A stretch of 8,517 nt of DNA from DASWUD01 sp036401755 (GCA_036401755.1 DASWUD010000271.1:1-8517); one strand, 5' to 3'. Positions 1 through 6,867 are shown, counted from the first letter of the stretch. The notes: a model not told the origin generated them from the sequence alone. Numbers and translations: made by a program.

Positions 1-317
1 ACAGGAATAGAAGATTAAACAGGTCTCGCGGCCAATGATGGCGTGGACCACGCGATCGAGTATCTCAGACCGAAACCGTGCGTGGCCAGCCTCATTCTCG
101 TGAAGTCATTCACAATATCAGCTGGCAGCAGGTCGCAATCCGGCAGATCCATCACCGCCGAAGCACGAAATCCATCGGGTGTTCACCCCACCTCGAACGA
201 GGGTCTCTTGGTATGGTCGCGAAGCTCTGTTGACGTTACAACTAGTGACGAACTGGTTGCTGGCCGCTTGTCGCGCTTAATGGCCATCGTGGTTACCTTG
301 CACAGCGGGAGCGTGCC
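1..317. other. Leading non-coding stretch, no gene assigned
   Basis: No reading frame here has recognisable domain content. A plus-strand frame from 43 runs into the FKBP gene out of frame and ends at 378, and a minus-strand frame of 45 codons spans 152-15. Neither has a clear ribosome binding site or a family resemblance I recognise. The stretch presumably contains the promoter of the gene starting at 318, but no well-spaced -35/-10 pair stands out: a TTGACG at 230-235 has no good -10 partner. It could hold the decayed end of a gene lying to the left. Confidence 0.4.
307..311 (+). promoter_or_regulatory. Ribosome binding site of the 318 FKBP gene
   Basis: GGGAG lies six bases before the ATG at 318 and supports that start, which also preserves the full signal peptide. 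Confidence 0.6.
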
Positions 318-899
318 ATGCCCCATCGAATTATTCATCCAAACGCTTCCCCTCTTTTGGGGCCTCTCGCCCTGCTGATCGCCTCGCTGGTGCCGGCCCT
401 CGGGTGGGGTGCAGATGCCCCGCAATCTCCAGACCCTCAGGAGCTGAAGACCCAGTCAGTGCCGGTGCGGGCGCGGGGTTACAACGATGATTACGCCGAG
501 CTGAATGCACAGCGTGAGGGAGTGATAAGCCTGCCGAGCGGTGTGCAGTACGAAATTTTGAAAACGGGAAGTGGCAAACATCGCAAACAGCCCCGTGCCA
601 GCGATTCGGTGACCGTGCACTACCGGGCCATGCTCGCCAACGGCGTCGAATTCGATAACACCTATGAACGAGGCAAGCCGGCCACGCTCCATCTCGATGA
701 ATATCTCGTGCCCGGCTTGAAGGAGGCGCTGTTGCTGATGAAGGTGGGTGACGAATGGCGCGTCACCATTCCGGCAAGATTGGGGTTCAGCAACGGCCGG
801 ATGTTGCGCAAGCGCGACCTCATCTATGAGATCACCCTGCTGGGCGTCACGGCAAAGACAAAACCGCACAACAGTCGGCAGGCAAAACAGAAGAATTAA
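318..899 (+). CDS. Exported FKBP-type peptidyl-prolyl isomerase, divergent active site
   Basis: The 193-residue product has an N-terminal hydrophobic segment (about 12-31) followed by Ala-rich sequence, which reads as a signal peptide, so the protein should act in the periplasm or be membrane-anchored. After a linker, an FKBP domain covers about 68-177, opening with LPSGVQYEIL and containing VTVHYR (98-103) and VEFDNTYERG (110-119). FKBPs catalyse cis-trans isomerisation of Xaa-Pro bonds and often act as chaperones. Aligned by eye to human FKBP12, Tyr26, Phe36 and Asp37 are kept (Y102, F112, D113), but the pocket-floor Trp59 is Leu134, Phe46 is Leu124 and Tyr82 is Phe157. The 80s loop is about four residues shorter than in FKBP12. 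The C-terminus is a basic tail rich in Lys, Gln and Asn. There is no Mip-like dimerisation domain. The ATG at 318 is supported by GGGAG at 307-311. It converges on the cytochrome/binding-protein gene. Family assignment is firm; isomerase activity is less certain. Confidence 0.9.
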   Translation: MPHRIIHPNASPLLGPLALLIASLVPALGWGADAPQSPDPQELKTQSVPVRARGYNDDYAELNAQREGVISLPSGVQYEILKTGSGKHRKQPRASDSVTVHYRAMLANGVEFDNTYERGKPATLHLDEYLVPGLKEALLLMKVGDEWRVTIPARLGFSNGRMLRKRDLIYEITLLGVTAKTKPHNSRQAKQKN

Positions 900-928
900 A
901 TTCCGCTCCTTAGCCTGAAACAGAGGGG

Positions 929-1023
929 CTCTCGCAAAGGCGCCAAGAGCGGCAAGGAACGCCCATAAAAAGGGTTTGGGAAATCACGCACTGACTCTTG
1001 GCGAGAGTTACTCACCGCTCTCG
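929..1023. repeat. Compound inverted repeat between convergent genes
   Basis: The gap between two convergent genes contains nested inverted repeats. CGCCAAGAG at 941-949 is perfectly complemented by CTCTTGGCG at 995-1003. CTCTCG at 929-934 can pair with CGAGAG at 1002-1007, and the same CGAGAG can alternatively pair with CTCTCG at 1018-1023 as a six-base stem with a ten-base loop. No T-run directly follows a stem on either strand, so it is not a canonical intrinsic terminator, though its place suggests a role in ending both transcripts. The segment 931-963 (CTCGCAAAGGCGCCAAGAGC and on) is A/G-rich and resembles dispersed intergenic repeats that I recall from many environmental bacterial genomes; that resemblance is from memory only. 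Confidence 0.5.
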
Positions 1024-1044
1024 TGGTAAGCAGTCAAGATGAAA

Positions 1045-2733
1045 TCACGGCACGATGCGTTCGCTCGCCAACTCCAGTCGGGTTGAGTCGGGTGAGGCAT
1101 AGCGCAGCAGACCGCCGCCGCGCACCGCCACACGCTGACCCGGGCCGAGACTCATGCGGCCATAGTAGGCCACGTGACTCTCCGAATCGACCCTGCGGCT
1201 ACCGTCGCTGTACTTGTTGACGATGTTCTCCAACGCCTCGATGAGATGGTCGCGGTTTAACGGCACCGCAGGGCGGCGCCACTCTTCGCTGCTGAGCGCC
1301 GAAAGTGCTGAGGTGAAGAGATAACAGGCTGCATAGGCATCGGCCTGCACGCGCAGTGTGCCGCGATCGGGAAGCCCCTGTTGTTTGAGCCAGCGCTGCA
1401 GCCTGGCCCTGGCGATCTGCGCCTGCACCCCCACGTCATCGAACAGCGATATCCAGACCACGCGCGCCTTCCACTCAGGCGGAAGATCCAACGCTTCGGG
1501 GGGTGCCAGCAACGCCGAGATAAATACCTGTTGCACCGCCGGCCCCTGCGGAGCAGCCGCCACCAGTTGCTGGATCTGCGCCGGTCGCAGCCACAACATC
1601 AGGGTGCCATCACGCGGCAGATGCGCAAGAGCCTCCTCCGGCCGCCCGTCATAGCGACGCTCCATCAACTGGGCATCAGCAGCTGTCCAATGGGAACGCA
1701 CTTGCTGCGCTGCCTGCTCACCGGTGTCATCGGAGAAGAGCTGCACCACTGGGGAGGGAGCGCGGCTGGCCGCAAGATGGGCGGCTAGCAAACGCGCTTC
1801 GAGGGAGACGCCGGGTGAATAATAGATCGGGTAGTAACCACCCTCGTTTTCGGGTGCCAGCTCCAGCGAAGGGAGCACGCAAGGCAGGCGGTTCTCTTCG
1901 CAGAAGCGGTGCACCGGCGACCAGTGTGCGCCACCCGCCCCCGACAAGAGGGCAAACACCGGCTGCTGGCGGTAATAAGCCTGAAGCTGCTCATGCCAAC
2001 GCTCGGCAGGCCCGCTGAGCTGCCAAACGTGCAGCTTCCAGTGCTTTGCCACGCCGCGCGCGTGCGCCGACCAGGCCCGCACCACCCCCAGCATGGCATC
2101 GGCCTGCTCGGCAGAAACATCGGGGGTGATCACTGTTGCCAGATGCAAGCTGTCGGCCTCCACACCGGGGGCCGCCTGCGAGGCCAACTGCTTCAGGTAG
2201 GCTGTCAACACCGAAACCGACTGCTCATCGAGCGCATAGCGCGGCATCGGGATCATCAACCGGTTGCCGTCGGCATCTATACCCTCGCGCAGGGCGCGCG
2301 CAAGCGTCTGCTCATTATAGGCACTACGGGTGAGTGATCTGGCCCAGGCTTCGTTGGGTATCCAGTGCCGGCTGCGATCGAAAGATTTTCCATGGAAGCG
2401 TGCCGCGCGAAACAGCAGTGGTCCTGCGACGGGTGGCACCAGCACGGTGGTGGCCTCCGATCCTTCGACCGAGCCCAAGCCGCTGCGGCGATGACAGTTG
2501 ATACAAGCGGCGCTCTTGCTGACAAACAGCACGCCACCTTCGCTATGCATGGCACTTAGCGGCGAGCCGTCCGGCAATATGCCCTGTTCGTAGATGCGCC
2601 GCCCCAGCTCAACATCGTTATCCGTCGCGGAGGCGGTGTTGAGTAGAGGGGAGGCTAAGACCAATAGGGCAAACAGCAGTTGGCGCCCATAGGCGGCTGC
2701 CCAGGGGCGTGCACCGCCACCGAACGGAGTCAC
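1045..2733 (-). CDS. Cytochrome c fused to a periplasmic substrate-binding (type I) domain
   Basis: The 562-residue product starts at a GTG overlapping the stop of the upstream FKBP gene. Residues about 16-37 form a signal peptide ending near TASA. Residues 40-186 make a class I-like cytochrome c domain: CINCH (C77, C80, H81) attaches one heme, and M163 in IPMPRY is the likely distal ligand, with M160 as alternative. From about 195 to 535 the sequence resembles type I periplasmic binding proteins of the branched-chain amino acid/amide ABC family: an opening strand (LHLATVITPD), the FALLSGAGG stretch, FCEENRLPCVLPS (with C278 and C285), YYPIYYSPGVSLEARLLAAHL, and a C-terminal QADAYAACYLFTSAL helix. 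No ABC permease or ATPase gene is nearby, so transport is doubtful. A periplasmic redox protein or a ligand-responsive electron carrier is more likely. Similar fusions are annotated in databases as cytochrome c/ABC substrate-binding proteins, as I recall. The ligand and partner are unknown. Confidence 0.87.
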   Translation of the reverse strand: MTPFGGGARPWAAAYGRQLLFALLVLASPLLNTASATDNDVELGRRIYEQGILPDGSPLSAMHSEGGVLFVSKSAACINCHRRSGLGSVEGSEATTVLVPPVAGPLLFRAARFHGKSFDRSRHWIPNEAWARSLTRSAYNEQTLARALREGIDADGNRLMIPMPRYALDEQSVSVLTAYLKQLASQAAPGVEADSLHLATVITPDVSAEQADAMLGVVRAWSAHARGVAKHWKLHVWQLSGPAERWHEQLQAYYRQQPVFALLSGAGGAHWSPVHRFCEENRLPCVLPSLELAPENEGGYYPIYYSPGVSLEARLLAAHLAASRAPSPVVQLFSDDTGEQAAQQVRSHWTAADAQLMERRYDGRPEEALAHLPRDGTLMLWLRPAQIQQLVAAAPQGPAVQQVFISALLAPPEALDLPPEWKARVVWISLFDDVGVQAQIARARLQRWLKQQGLPDRGTLRVQADAYAACYLFTSALSALSSEEWRRPAVPLNRDHLIEALENIVNKYSDGSRRVDSESHVAYYGRMSLGPGQRVAVRGGGLLRYASPDSTRLELASERIVP

Positions 2734-3464
2734 GGCTGGCTAACCTTCCCCGCCGGCGACAAGGCGGCTTCTGCCTTCTTGTCCACCTCCCCCACGGCGA
2801 TCAGCTCCACATCAAACAGCAGCGTCCGCTTCTCCAGCGGACCACGGTCGTAGGCCAACCCCGGTGGAATGACGAGCTGGATCTTGCCCCCCTCGCGAAG
2901 GTGCTGCAGCCCCTCAGTCCAGCCCTTGATCACGCCATCAAGGCGAAAGGTGGCGGGCTCGCCGCGCGCGTAGGAGCTGTCGAACTCCTGACCATTGCTC
3001 AGGGCACCGCGATAATGGACCGTCACCTGATCCGTCGCGGTCGGCGCCTGGCCCTTGCCTTTCGCTATGATCTTGTACTGCAAGCCGCTCTTGGTGGTGA
3101 TCACCCCCGGTTTGCTCGCGTTCTCTTCCAGGAATTTTTTATCCTCCGCGAGATTTTTTATCTCCATCTCCTGCCGCTTGGCCCGTTGCGTAGCCTCGAT
3201 CTTTTTCTTCAGCTCCATCAAGGTGACATGGATCTCCTCTTGCGACATGCTCGGCTCGGTATCGGAGAGGGCGTCCTCGATCCCCTTGACCACCGCACTG
3301 CTGTCCATCGCCACCCCCTGGCGTTTGAAATCGCCGCCAATCTGATAGCCCAGGCTGTAACTTATCCGCGCTGTCTCATTATCGAGTGCAAGCTGTTCGG
3401 CAACCGCACTGCTGCCGAGCGGTGCCATCACCAATGCTATTGCCGAAATTGTGTAGAAACGCAT
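2730..3464 (-). CDS. FkpA/Mip-like FKBP-type peptidyl-prolyl isomerase
   Basis: The 244-residue product has a signal peptide with likely cleavage after AVA (residue 22). Residues about 27-113 match the N-terminal Mip/FkpA domain: ISYSLGYQIGGDFKRQG, a DSSAVVKGIEDAL segment, then a long charged helix that in relatives forms a V-shaped dimer. Residues 118-225 are the FKBP domain with VTVHYRG, EFDSSYARG and VIKGWTEGL. The pocket residues expected from FKBP12 are present: Y151, F161, D162, F173, V178-I179, W182, Y205 and F218. The loop between Y205 and F218 is short and lacks the usual IPP segment. The role is folding of exported proteins as isomerase and chaperone. The ATG at 3464 has GGAG seven bases upstream (3472-3475). 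Its stop overlaps the start of the heme/binding-protein gene (shared GTGA, 2730-2733), indicating translational coupling, so those two proteins are made together. Confidence 0.93.
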   Translation of the reverse strand: MRFYTISAIALVMAPLGSSAVAEQLALDNETARISYSLGYQIGGDFKRQGVAMDSSAVVKGIEDALSDTEPSMSQEEIHVTLMELKKKIEATQRAKRQEMEIKNLAEDKKFLEENASKPGVITTKSGLQYKIIAKGKGQAPTATDQVTVHYRGALSNGQEFDSSYARGEPATFRLDGVIKGWTEGLQHLREGGKIQLVIPPGLAYDRGPLEKRTLLFDVELIAVGEVDKKAEAALSPAGKVSQP

Positions 3465-3471
3465 AGCTGTT

Positions 3472-3475
3472 CTCC
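3472..3475 (-). promoter_or_regulatory. Ribosome binding site of the FkpA-like gene
   Basis: On the minus strand GGAG precedes the ATG at 3464 by seven bases. It lies just downstream of the terminator hairpin, so the T-run to start codon distance is only about 31 bases. Confidence 0.6.
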
Positions 3476-3495
3476 GTGGTCGTAGCTTTCCGATG

Positions 3496-3526
3496 AAAAA
3501 ATGGCCGCCCGCGCGAGGCGGGCGGC
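3496..3526 (-). terminator. Rho-independent terminator after the multicopper oxidase gene
   Basis: On the minus strand a perfect nine-base GC-only stem (3526-3518 with 3512-3504, GCCGCCCGC/GCGGGCGGC) closes a five-base loop and is followed, after two bases, by six T (3501-3496). This is a textbook intrinsic terminator. It sits 38 bases past the oxidase stop and about 31 bases before the FkpA-like start, so it should separate the two transcripts or reduce read-through. A smaller hairpin precedes it at 3551-3536. Confidence 0.88.
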
Positions 3527-3535
3527 TGATCTTTT

Positions 3536-3551
3536 GGGGAGCAATCTCCCC
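3536..3551 (-). repeat. Small hairpin just upstream of the terminator
   Basis: GGGGAG at 3551-3546 pairs perfectly with CTCCCC at 3541-3536 across a four-base loop. It lies between the oxidase stop codon and the strong terminator. It has no T-run, so it is probably an accessory 3'-end stem rather than a second terminator. Confidence 0.5.
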
Positions 3552-3563
3552 GGTGATGCACGG

Positions 3564-5903
3564 CTAGGGAACCGCCTGACACCCCGGTGCCGTCGCCCTG
3601 TCTCCCACACAGTAGGGAACCATCATCTCGCTATCCTCATGTTCGAGGATGTGGCAATGCCACAGATAGAGTCCCGGATTGTCGAAGGTGGCATTGACGC
3701 GGGTGACTTCGCCTGGGTAGGCGATGACGGTGTCCTTCCACCCCGCCTCGGTAAGCTCCGGTGTGCGTGCCGCACCCAGGCTGCCGGTTAGCGGATCAAA
3801 CACCTGGCGGTTGACCACCTTGAACTTCACCAGATGCAGGTGGATGGGATGCGCATCAGCCGACCAGTTCCACAACTCCCAGGTCTCCGACTCGCCCAGT
3901 GTTGGATTAGTCACCAACGGGTCGCCAAACATGGTCGCGGTACCCCCGGCTGCACCATTGATGCCGAGCACGGCCGCTTTAGGTGCCATCGGCACCGAGC
4001 GGGCGAGCTTGCCTGACTTGGTAAGACAGGTGCCGGGTTTGTTGATATCGGGTACCGCATATTTGTCGTAGTTGATGACCCCGTTGGGGAACACATAGAC
4101 ACAGACCAGTGTGGACTCCTCTTCCATCAGTGCCATGTCGCGCGGTGTCTTTGGCACCATTTTCGTCGGGTCGTTTGGATCCGGAATCATGATGGGGTCA
4201 GGGCTGTTGGCGGGGTCCGTGGGGTCCGGCAGACTCAACTGGAGCGAGGCAGGCGCGGTGGCCGTTTCACCGGCGGCCGTATCCGCCGTCACCACAAACT
4301 CCATCACCTGGCCGGTGGTACCGGGATCGGCGACGGGCATCACCGGAAAGCCACCGAAGGGTGAGTCAGGCCCGGTGTTGATCATCCGCACCCGGGTACC
4401 CACGGGTAGTGCGGAAAAATCGACGATGACATCGGCGCGTTCTGCCAGCCCCATGAGCAGCCCCTCATCGGGTGAGGCGGCTGCGGTTGCGGTCGGGATA
4501 GAGCCATTGCCCGGCAGCTTGGTCTTGAAGCCGAGCTTCACCTCGACGACCTTGGGCAGCAGCCCCTGATCAGCGCCGATTTGGTAGAAGGGCACTTCGG
4601 TCGTCGTCAGTTGACCATTGGCATCGACCACGAACAGGGAGAGGTTGAGAAAGCGTGAATTGCTGCCATTGAGCAGACGGAACCGATAACGATCGGGCTC
4701 CACCTCCAATTTGGGCCAGCTGACGCCGTTCACCACCATCACGTTGAAGAAGGCCTCCGGGTTCCAGATGGCGGGGATATCCGACGCATATTTCGGGTCA
4801 CCGATGAACGGCATGTTCAACTGGTTGTAGCGCAACTCCTGGAAGAAGGCGCGATTGGCGGGATAGAAGAGCGAGCCATCGGCGTTGAAGGAGCGATCCT
4901 GGATGACCATCGGGATCTCGCGGACCGCAGCACGCACCGTATTACCCGGCGTGTTGAGATCCGTTACGCTCTGCCCCGCCACGGGTGCCGGCCCCGGCAG
5001 CGTGCCGGAGACCAATCCGGTTTCGCCGCTTGTCTGATCACGGATCAGCCAGAAACCGGCCGGCCCGGCATAGACGTTGTTGCGGGTCATACCGATGGTG
5101 TGGTCGTGAAACCAGAGCGTGGTGGAGGGCTGGGTGTTGGGGTAACTGAAATTCGCCACCCCGGGTGTGGTGTTGGTCGGGGTAGTGTATTGGTTGACCA
5201 GCGAGCCGGTAGTTGCGTAGCCGGCCGGAATATTGTTGGCGTTGGGCAGCCACCAGGCGTCTGGATAACCGTCGCTCTCCGGACCCACGTGGGCACCGTG
5301 CAGATGGGGCACGATAGGCACCGGGCCAAGGTAGGGCTGCTGCAGGATGAGGCCATTGCTGCTGGCGGGACGACAATCGGAGTGGGTGGTGCCGTCTGCG
5401 CAGGGCAGCATCTCGGGATTGGCCCAGTGCAACGAGCGATCCACCGGCGTGAGCGAGGGCAGATAGTTGCAGGCCACATCAGTGGCCGGGCTGGCACTCG
5501 CCTTACACGCATCGGGGTTCGCCACCAGGTCATTGATCCAGTTAACGTTGACCGTAGTGTTAACCGTGGTCTCGATCGTATAGGCCGGATAGTTGAACTG
5601 GGAGTTGGCAGCCGGTGCCAGTAGTGGGGTCGGGTCCTGGGCCGGCCCGTAGCTCCAGACCGTGGTGGCGGGTAAAGGGCTGGGCAGAATCTGCTGCTTG
5701 AACTGCCGCACCGCGATGTCGTAATTGTTGGGTGTTGCCGTATTCGACGGCTTCATGACCGGCGGGATAACCAGCGGCGTGACATATTTGGGAACAGTGG
5801 TTGGGTCGAGTGTGCCGCCCGGCAGAGCGGCGGCATGGAGGACGCTGCCACCGGTGGCAGTGGCGAAGCCCGCCGCCATGAGTACGATCAGTTTGGGTTT
5901 CAT
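3564..5903 (-). CDS. Exported CotA-like multicopper oxidase (laccase/bilirubin oxidase type)
   Basis: I take the ATG at 5903 (779 residues) over the in-frame ATG at 5939, because MKPKLIVLMAAGFATATGG then begins a normal signal peptide and GAGGA lies seven bases before it. All four copper motifs are present: HLHG (H200, H202), FHDH (H266, H268), HPIHLH (H685, H688, H690) and HCHILEHEDSEMM (H749, C750, H751, H755, axial M760). These bind one type 1 copper and the type 2/type 3 trinuclear centre, and couple one-electron substrate oxidation to reduction of O2 to water. The wording around the motifs (SDGYPDAW, TRNNVYAG, HILEHED) is closest to Bacillus CotA and the bilirubin oxidase/phenoxazinone synthase group. 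At 779 residues it is far longer than CotA (about 513). The extra length includes a region with four Cys (133-177) before the first copper motif and an Asp/Pro-rich insert (about 559-579). No twin-arginine motif is seen, so Sec export is likely. The natural substrate (phenolics, bilirubin-like compounds, metal ions) is unknown. Confidence 0.95.
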   Translation of the reverse strand: MKPKLIVLMAAGFATATGGSVLHAAALPGGTLDPTTVPKYVTPLVIPPVMKPSNTATPNNYDIAVRQFKQQILPSPLPATTVWSYGPAQDPTPLLAPAANSQFNYPAYTIETTVNTTVNVNWINDLVANPDACKASASPATDVACNYLPSLTPVDRSLHWANPEMLPCADGTTHSDCRPASSNGLILQQPYLGPVPIVPHLHGAHVGPESDGYPDAWWLPNANNIPAGYATTGSLVNQYTTPTNTTPGVANFSYPNTQPSTTLWFHDHTIGMTRNNVYAGPAGFWLIRDQTSGETGLVSGTLPGPAPVAGQSVTDLNTPGNTVRAAVREIPMVIQDRSFNADGSLFYPANRAFFQELRYNQLNMPFIGDPKYASDIPAIWNPEAFFNVMVVNGVSWPKLEVEPDRYRFRLLNGSNSRFLNLSLFVVDANGQLTTTEVPFYQIGADQGLLPKVVEVKLGFKTKLPGNGSIPTATAAASPDEGLLMGLAERADVIVDFSALPVGTRVRMINTGPDSPFGGFPVMPVADPGTTGQVMEFVVTADTAAGETATAPASLQLSLPDPTDPANSPDPIMIPDPNDPTKMVPKTPRDMALMEEESTLVCVYVFPNGVINYDKYAVPDINKPGTCLTKSGKLARSVPMAPKAAVLGINGAAGGTATMFGDPLVTNPTLGESETWELWNWSADAHPIHLHLVKFKVVNRQVFDPLTGSLGAARTPELTEAGWKDTVIAYPGEVTRVNATFDNPGLYLWHCHILEHEDSEMMVPYCVGDRATAPGCQAVP

Positions 5904-6300
5904 CGATGTTTCCTCATTCAGGGTGGTGGTTAGATGCATGCTGTCTTGCCGTCCCCAAGAACTCAGATGCTTCGCGCAAGAGTCGACTACCGTACTTTAA
6001 TACTGTGCTTGTTTGTCCATAGATGAGTCAGGCTAGTGTTGGTCCAGAAACGACACCATGGGCAAAACACCTACCTAGAAGTTGATTAAATGGTTGACCG
6101 GGTATTGATAAGGAAGAATTCGGTGTTGGAATTATCGACACCACAATACACGCGACGCGTGGATCAATGGCTGCGAACGCTTGGTTGTAGGAGAAAATCA
6201 TTCACTCCCTGGCTAGACTTCGTGACAAACGCGCCACGGTATTTGCCAATACCAGGATGCCTGCAATGCACGACGCGACCACTGCCAGCCGCCATTAGCC
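5904..6300. other. Divergent intergenic region between oxidase and cytochrome b561 genes
   Basis: About 400 bases separate the two divergent starts, so promoters for both genes are expected here. I could not find a convincing sigma-70 pair in either direction: a minus-strand TGGACA (6019-6014) is followed by TATTAA only eleven bases later, and a plus-strand TTGACC near 6093 has no good -10. No sigma-54 site or copper-responsive (CueR or CopR-like) palindrome was recognised. An open frame from 6090 overlaps the b561 gene out of frame and has no family resemblance. Confidence 0.4.
5911..5915 (-). promoter_or_regulatory. Ribosome binding site deciding the oxidase start
   Basis: On the minus strand GAGGA stands seven bases before the ATG at 5903. 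The upstream ATG at 5939 would add twelve polar residues ahead of the signal peptide, so this site favours the shorter protein. Confidence 0.65.
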
Positions 6301-6867
6301 ATGGTGCAATTCGCCAACACCGCACTGCGTTATGGGATCGTAGCCATTGTGTTCCACTGGCTAATGGCAGTGCTGCTTATCTTTCTCATTGGGGTAGGAC
6401 TCTACATGGTCAGCCTGCCCGACGCCGGTTTCGATACAACCAAGATAGTGCTCATCCTGTACCACAAGGAGAACGGCATTCTTGCCCTCGCGCTCGGCGC
6501 ACTGCGGCTAGCCTGGCGCGTCGGCAACGTCTTGCCGACACTGGTCGAAACCATTCCTGACTGGCAGAAGGTGGCAGCGCGCTTCGTGCACCTCACTTTT
6601 TATGGTTTGATATTTGCCCTGCCGATTAGCGGGTGGTTGATGTCATCTGCCGCGGGCATTCCCGTATATCTGTTCGGTGTTTACACACTGCCCGATTTCA
6701 TTCCCCACAACGACCACCACTTCCATCTTCTTATCGCCATTCACAAATGGTTGAGCTACGTGTTGATCGCATGTATCGCGCTTCACGCCGGCGCGGCGCT
6801 GCGGCACCATTTCCTGCTCAGGGACGAAACCTTGAAAAAAATGCTGCCGGAATCGTGTTCGAAATAA
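6301..6867 (+). CDS. Cytochrome b561, four-helix membrane diheme protein
   Basis: The 188-residue product is of the bacterial CybB type (about 176 residues in E. coli). Four hydrophobic helices are visible at about 12-35, 50-72, 95-118 and 145-168. Candidate heme ligands are H19 (FHWL), H55 (YHKENG), H148 (IHKWLSY) and H162 (LHAGAALRHH); the H148-H162 spacing of 14 matches the H143-H157 pair of E. coli CybB. The family transfers electrons between the quinone pool and acceptors, and E. coli CybB is reported to act as a superoxide:ubiquinone oxidoreductase. The ATG at 6301 gives the usual N-terminus (NTALRYGIVAIVFHWLMA), but no clear Shine-Dalgarno sequence precedes it. It is divergent from the multicopper oxidase gene and converges on the lipoprotein gene with nine bases between stops. 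A functional link with the oxidase is inferred from position only. Confidence 0.93.
   Translation: MVQFANTALRYGIVAIVFHWLMAVLLIFLIGVGLYMVSLPDAGFDTTKIVLILYHKENGILALALGALRLAWRVGNVLPTLVETIPDWQKVAARFVHLTFYGLIFALPISGWLMSSAAGIPVYLFGVYTLPDFIPHNDHHFHLLIAIHKWLSYVLIACIALHAGAALRHHFLLRDETLKKMLPESCSK

Noticed and set aside
15..152. Minus-strand open frame of 45 codons, possibly a gene remnant
   Set aside because: It is short, its product resembles nothing I recognise, and a stop codon lies a short way upstream in frame.
43..378. Plus-strand open frame of 111 codons at the left edge
   Set aside because: It overlaps the FKBP gene out of frame, has no recognisable domain and no good ribosome binding site.
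2709..3485. Plus-strand open frame of 258 codons opposite the FkpA-like gene
   Set aside because: It is the antisense shadow of a clearly assigned FKBP gene; the GC-rich composition explains its length.
5904..5939. Upstream ATG at 5939 as the start of the multicopper oxidase
   Set aside because: It would place twelve polar residues before the signal peptide, while the ATG at 5903 has a well-spaced GAGGA.
6014..6019. TGGACA on the minus strand as a -35 box for the oxidase gene
   Set aside because: The only -10-like sequence, TATTAA, is eleven bases away, outside workable spacing.
6090..6560. Open frame of 156 codons overlapping the start of the cytochrome b561 gene
   Set aside because: More than half lies in the wrong frame over a well-supported gene, and the remaining part shows no domain.
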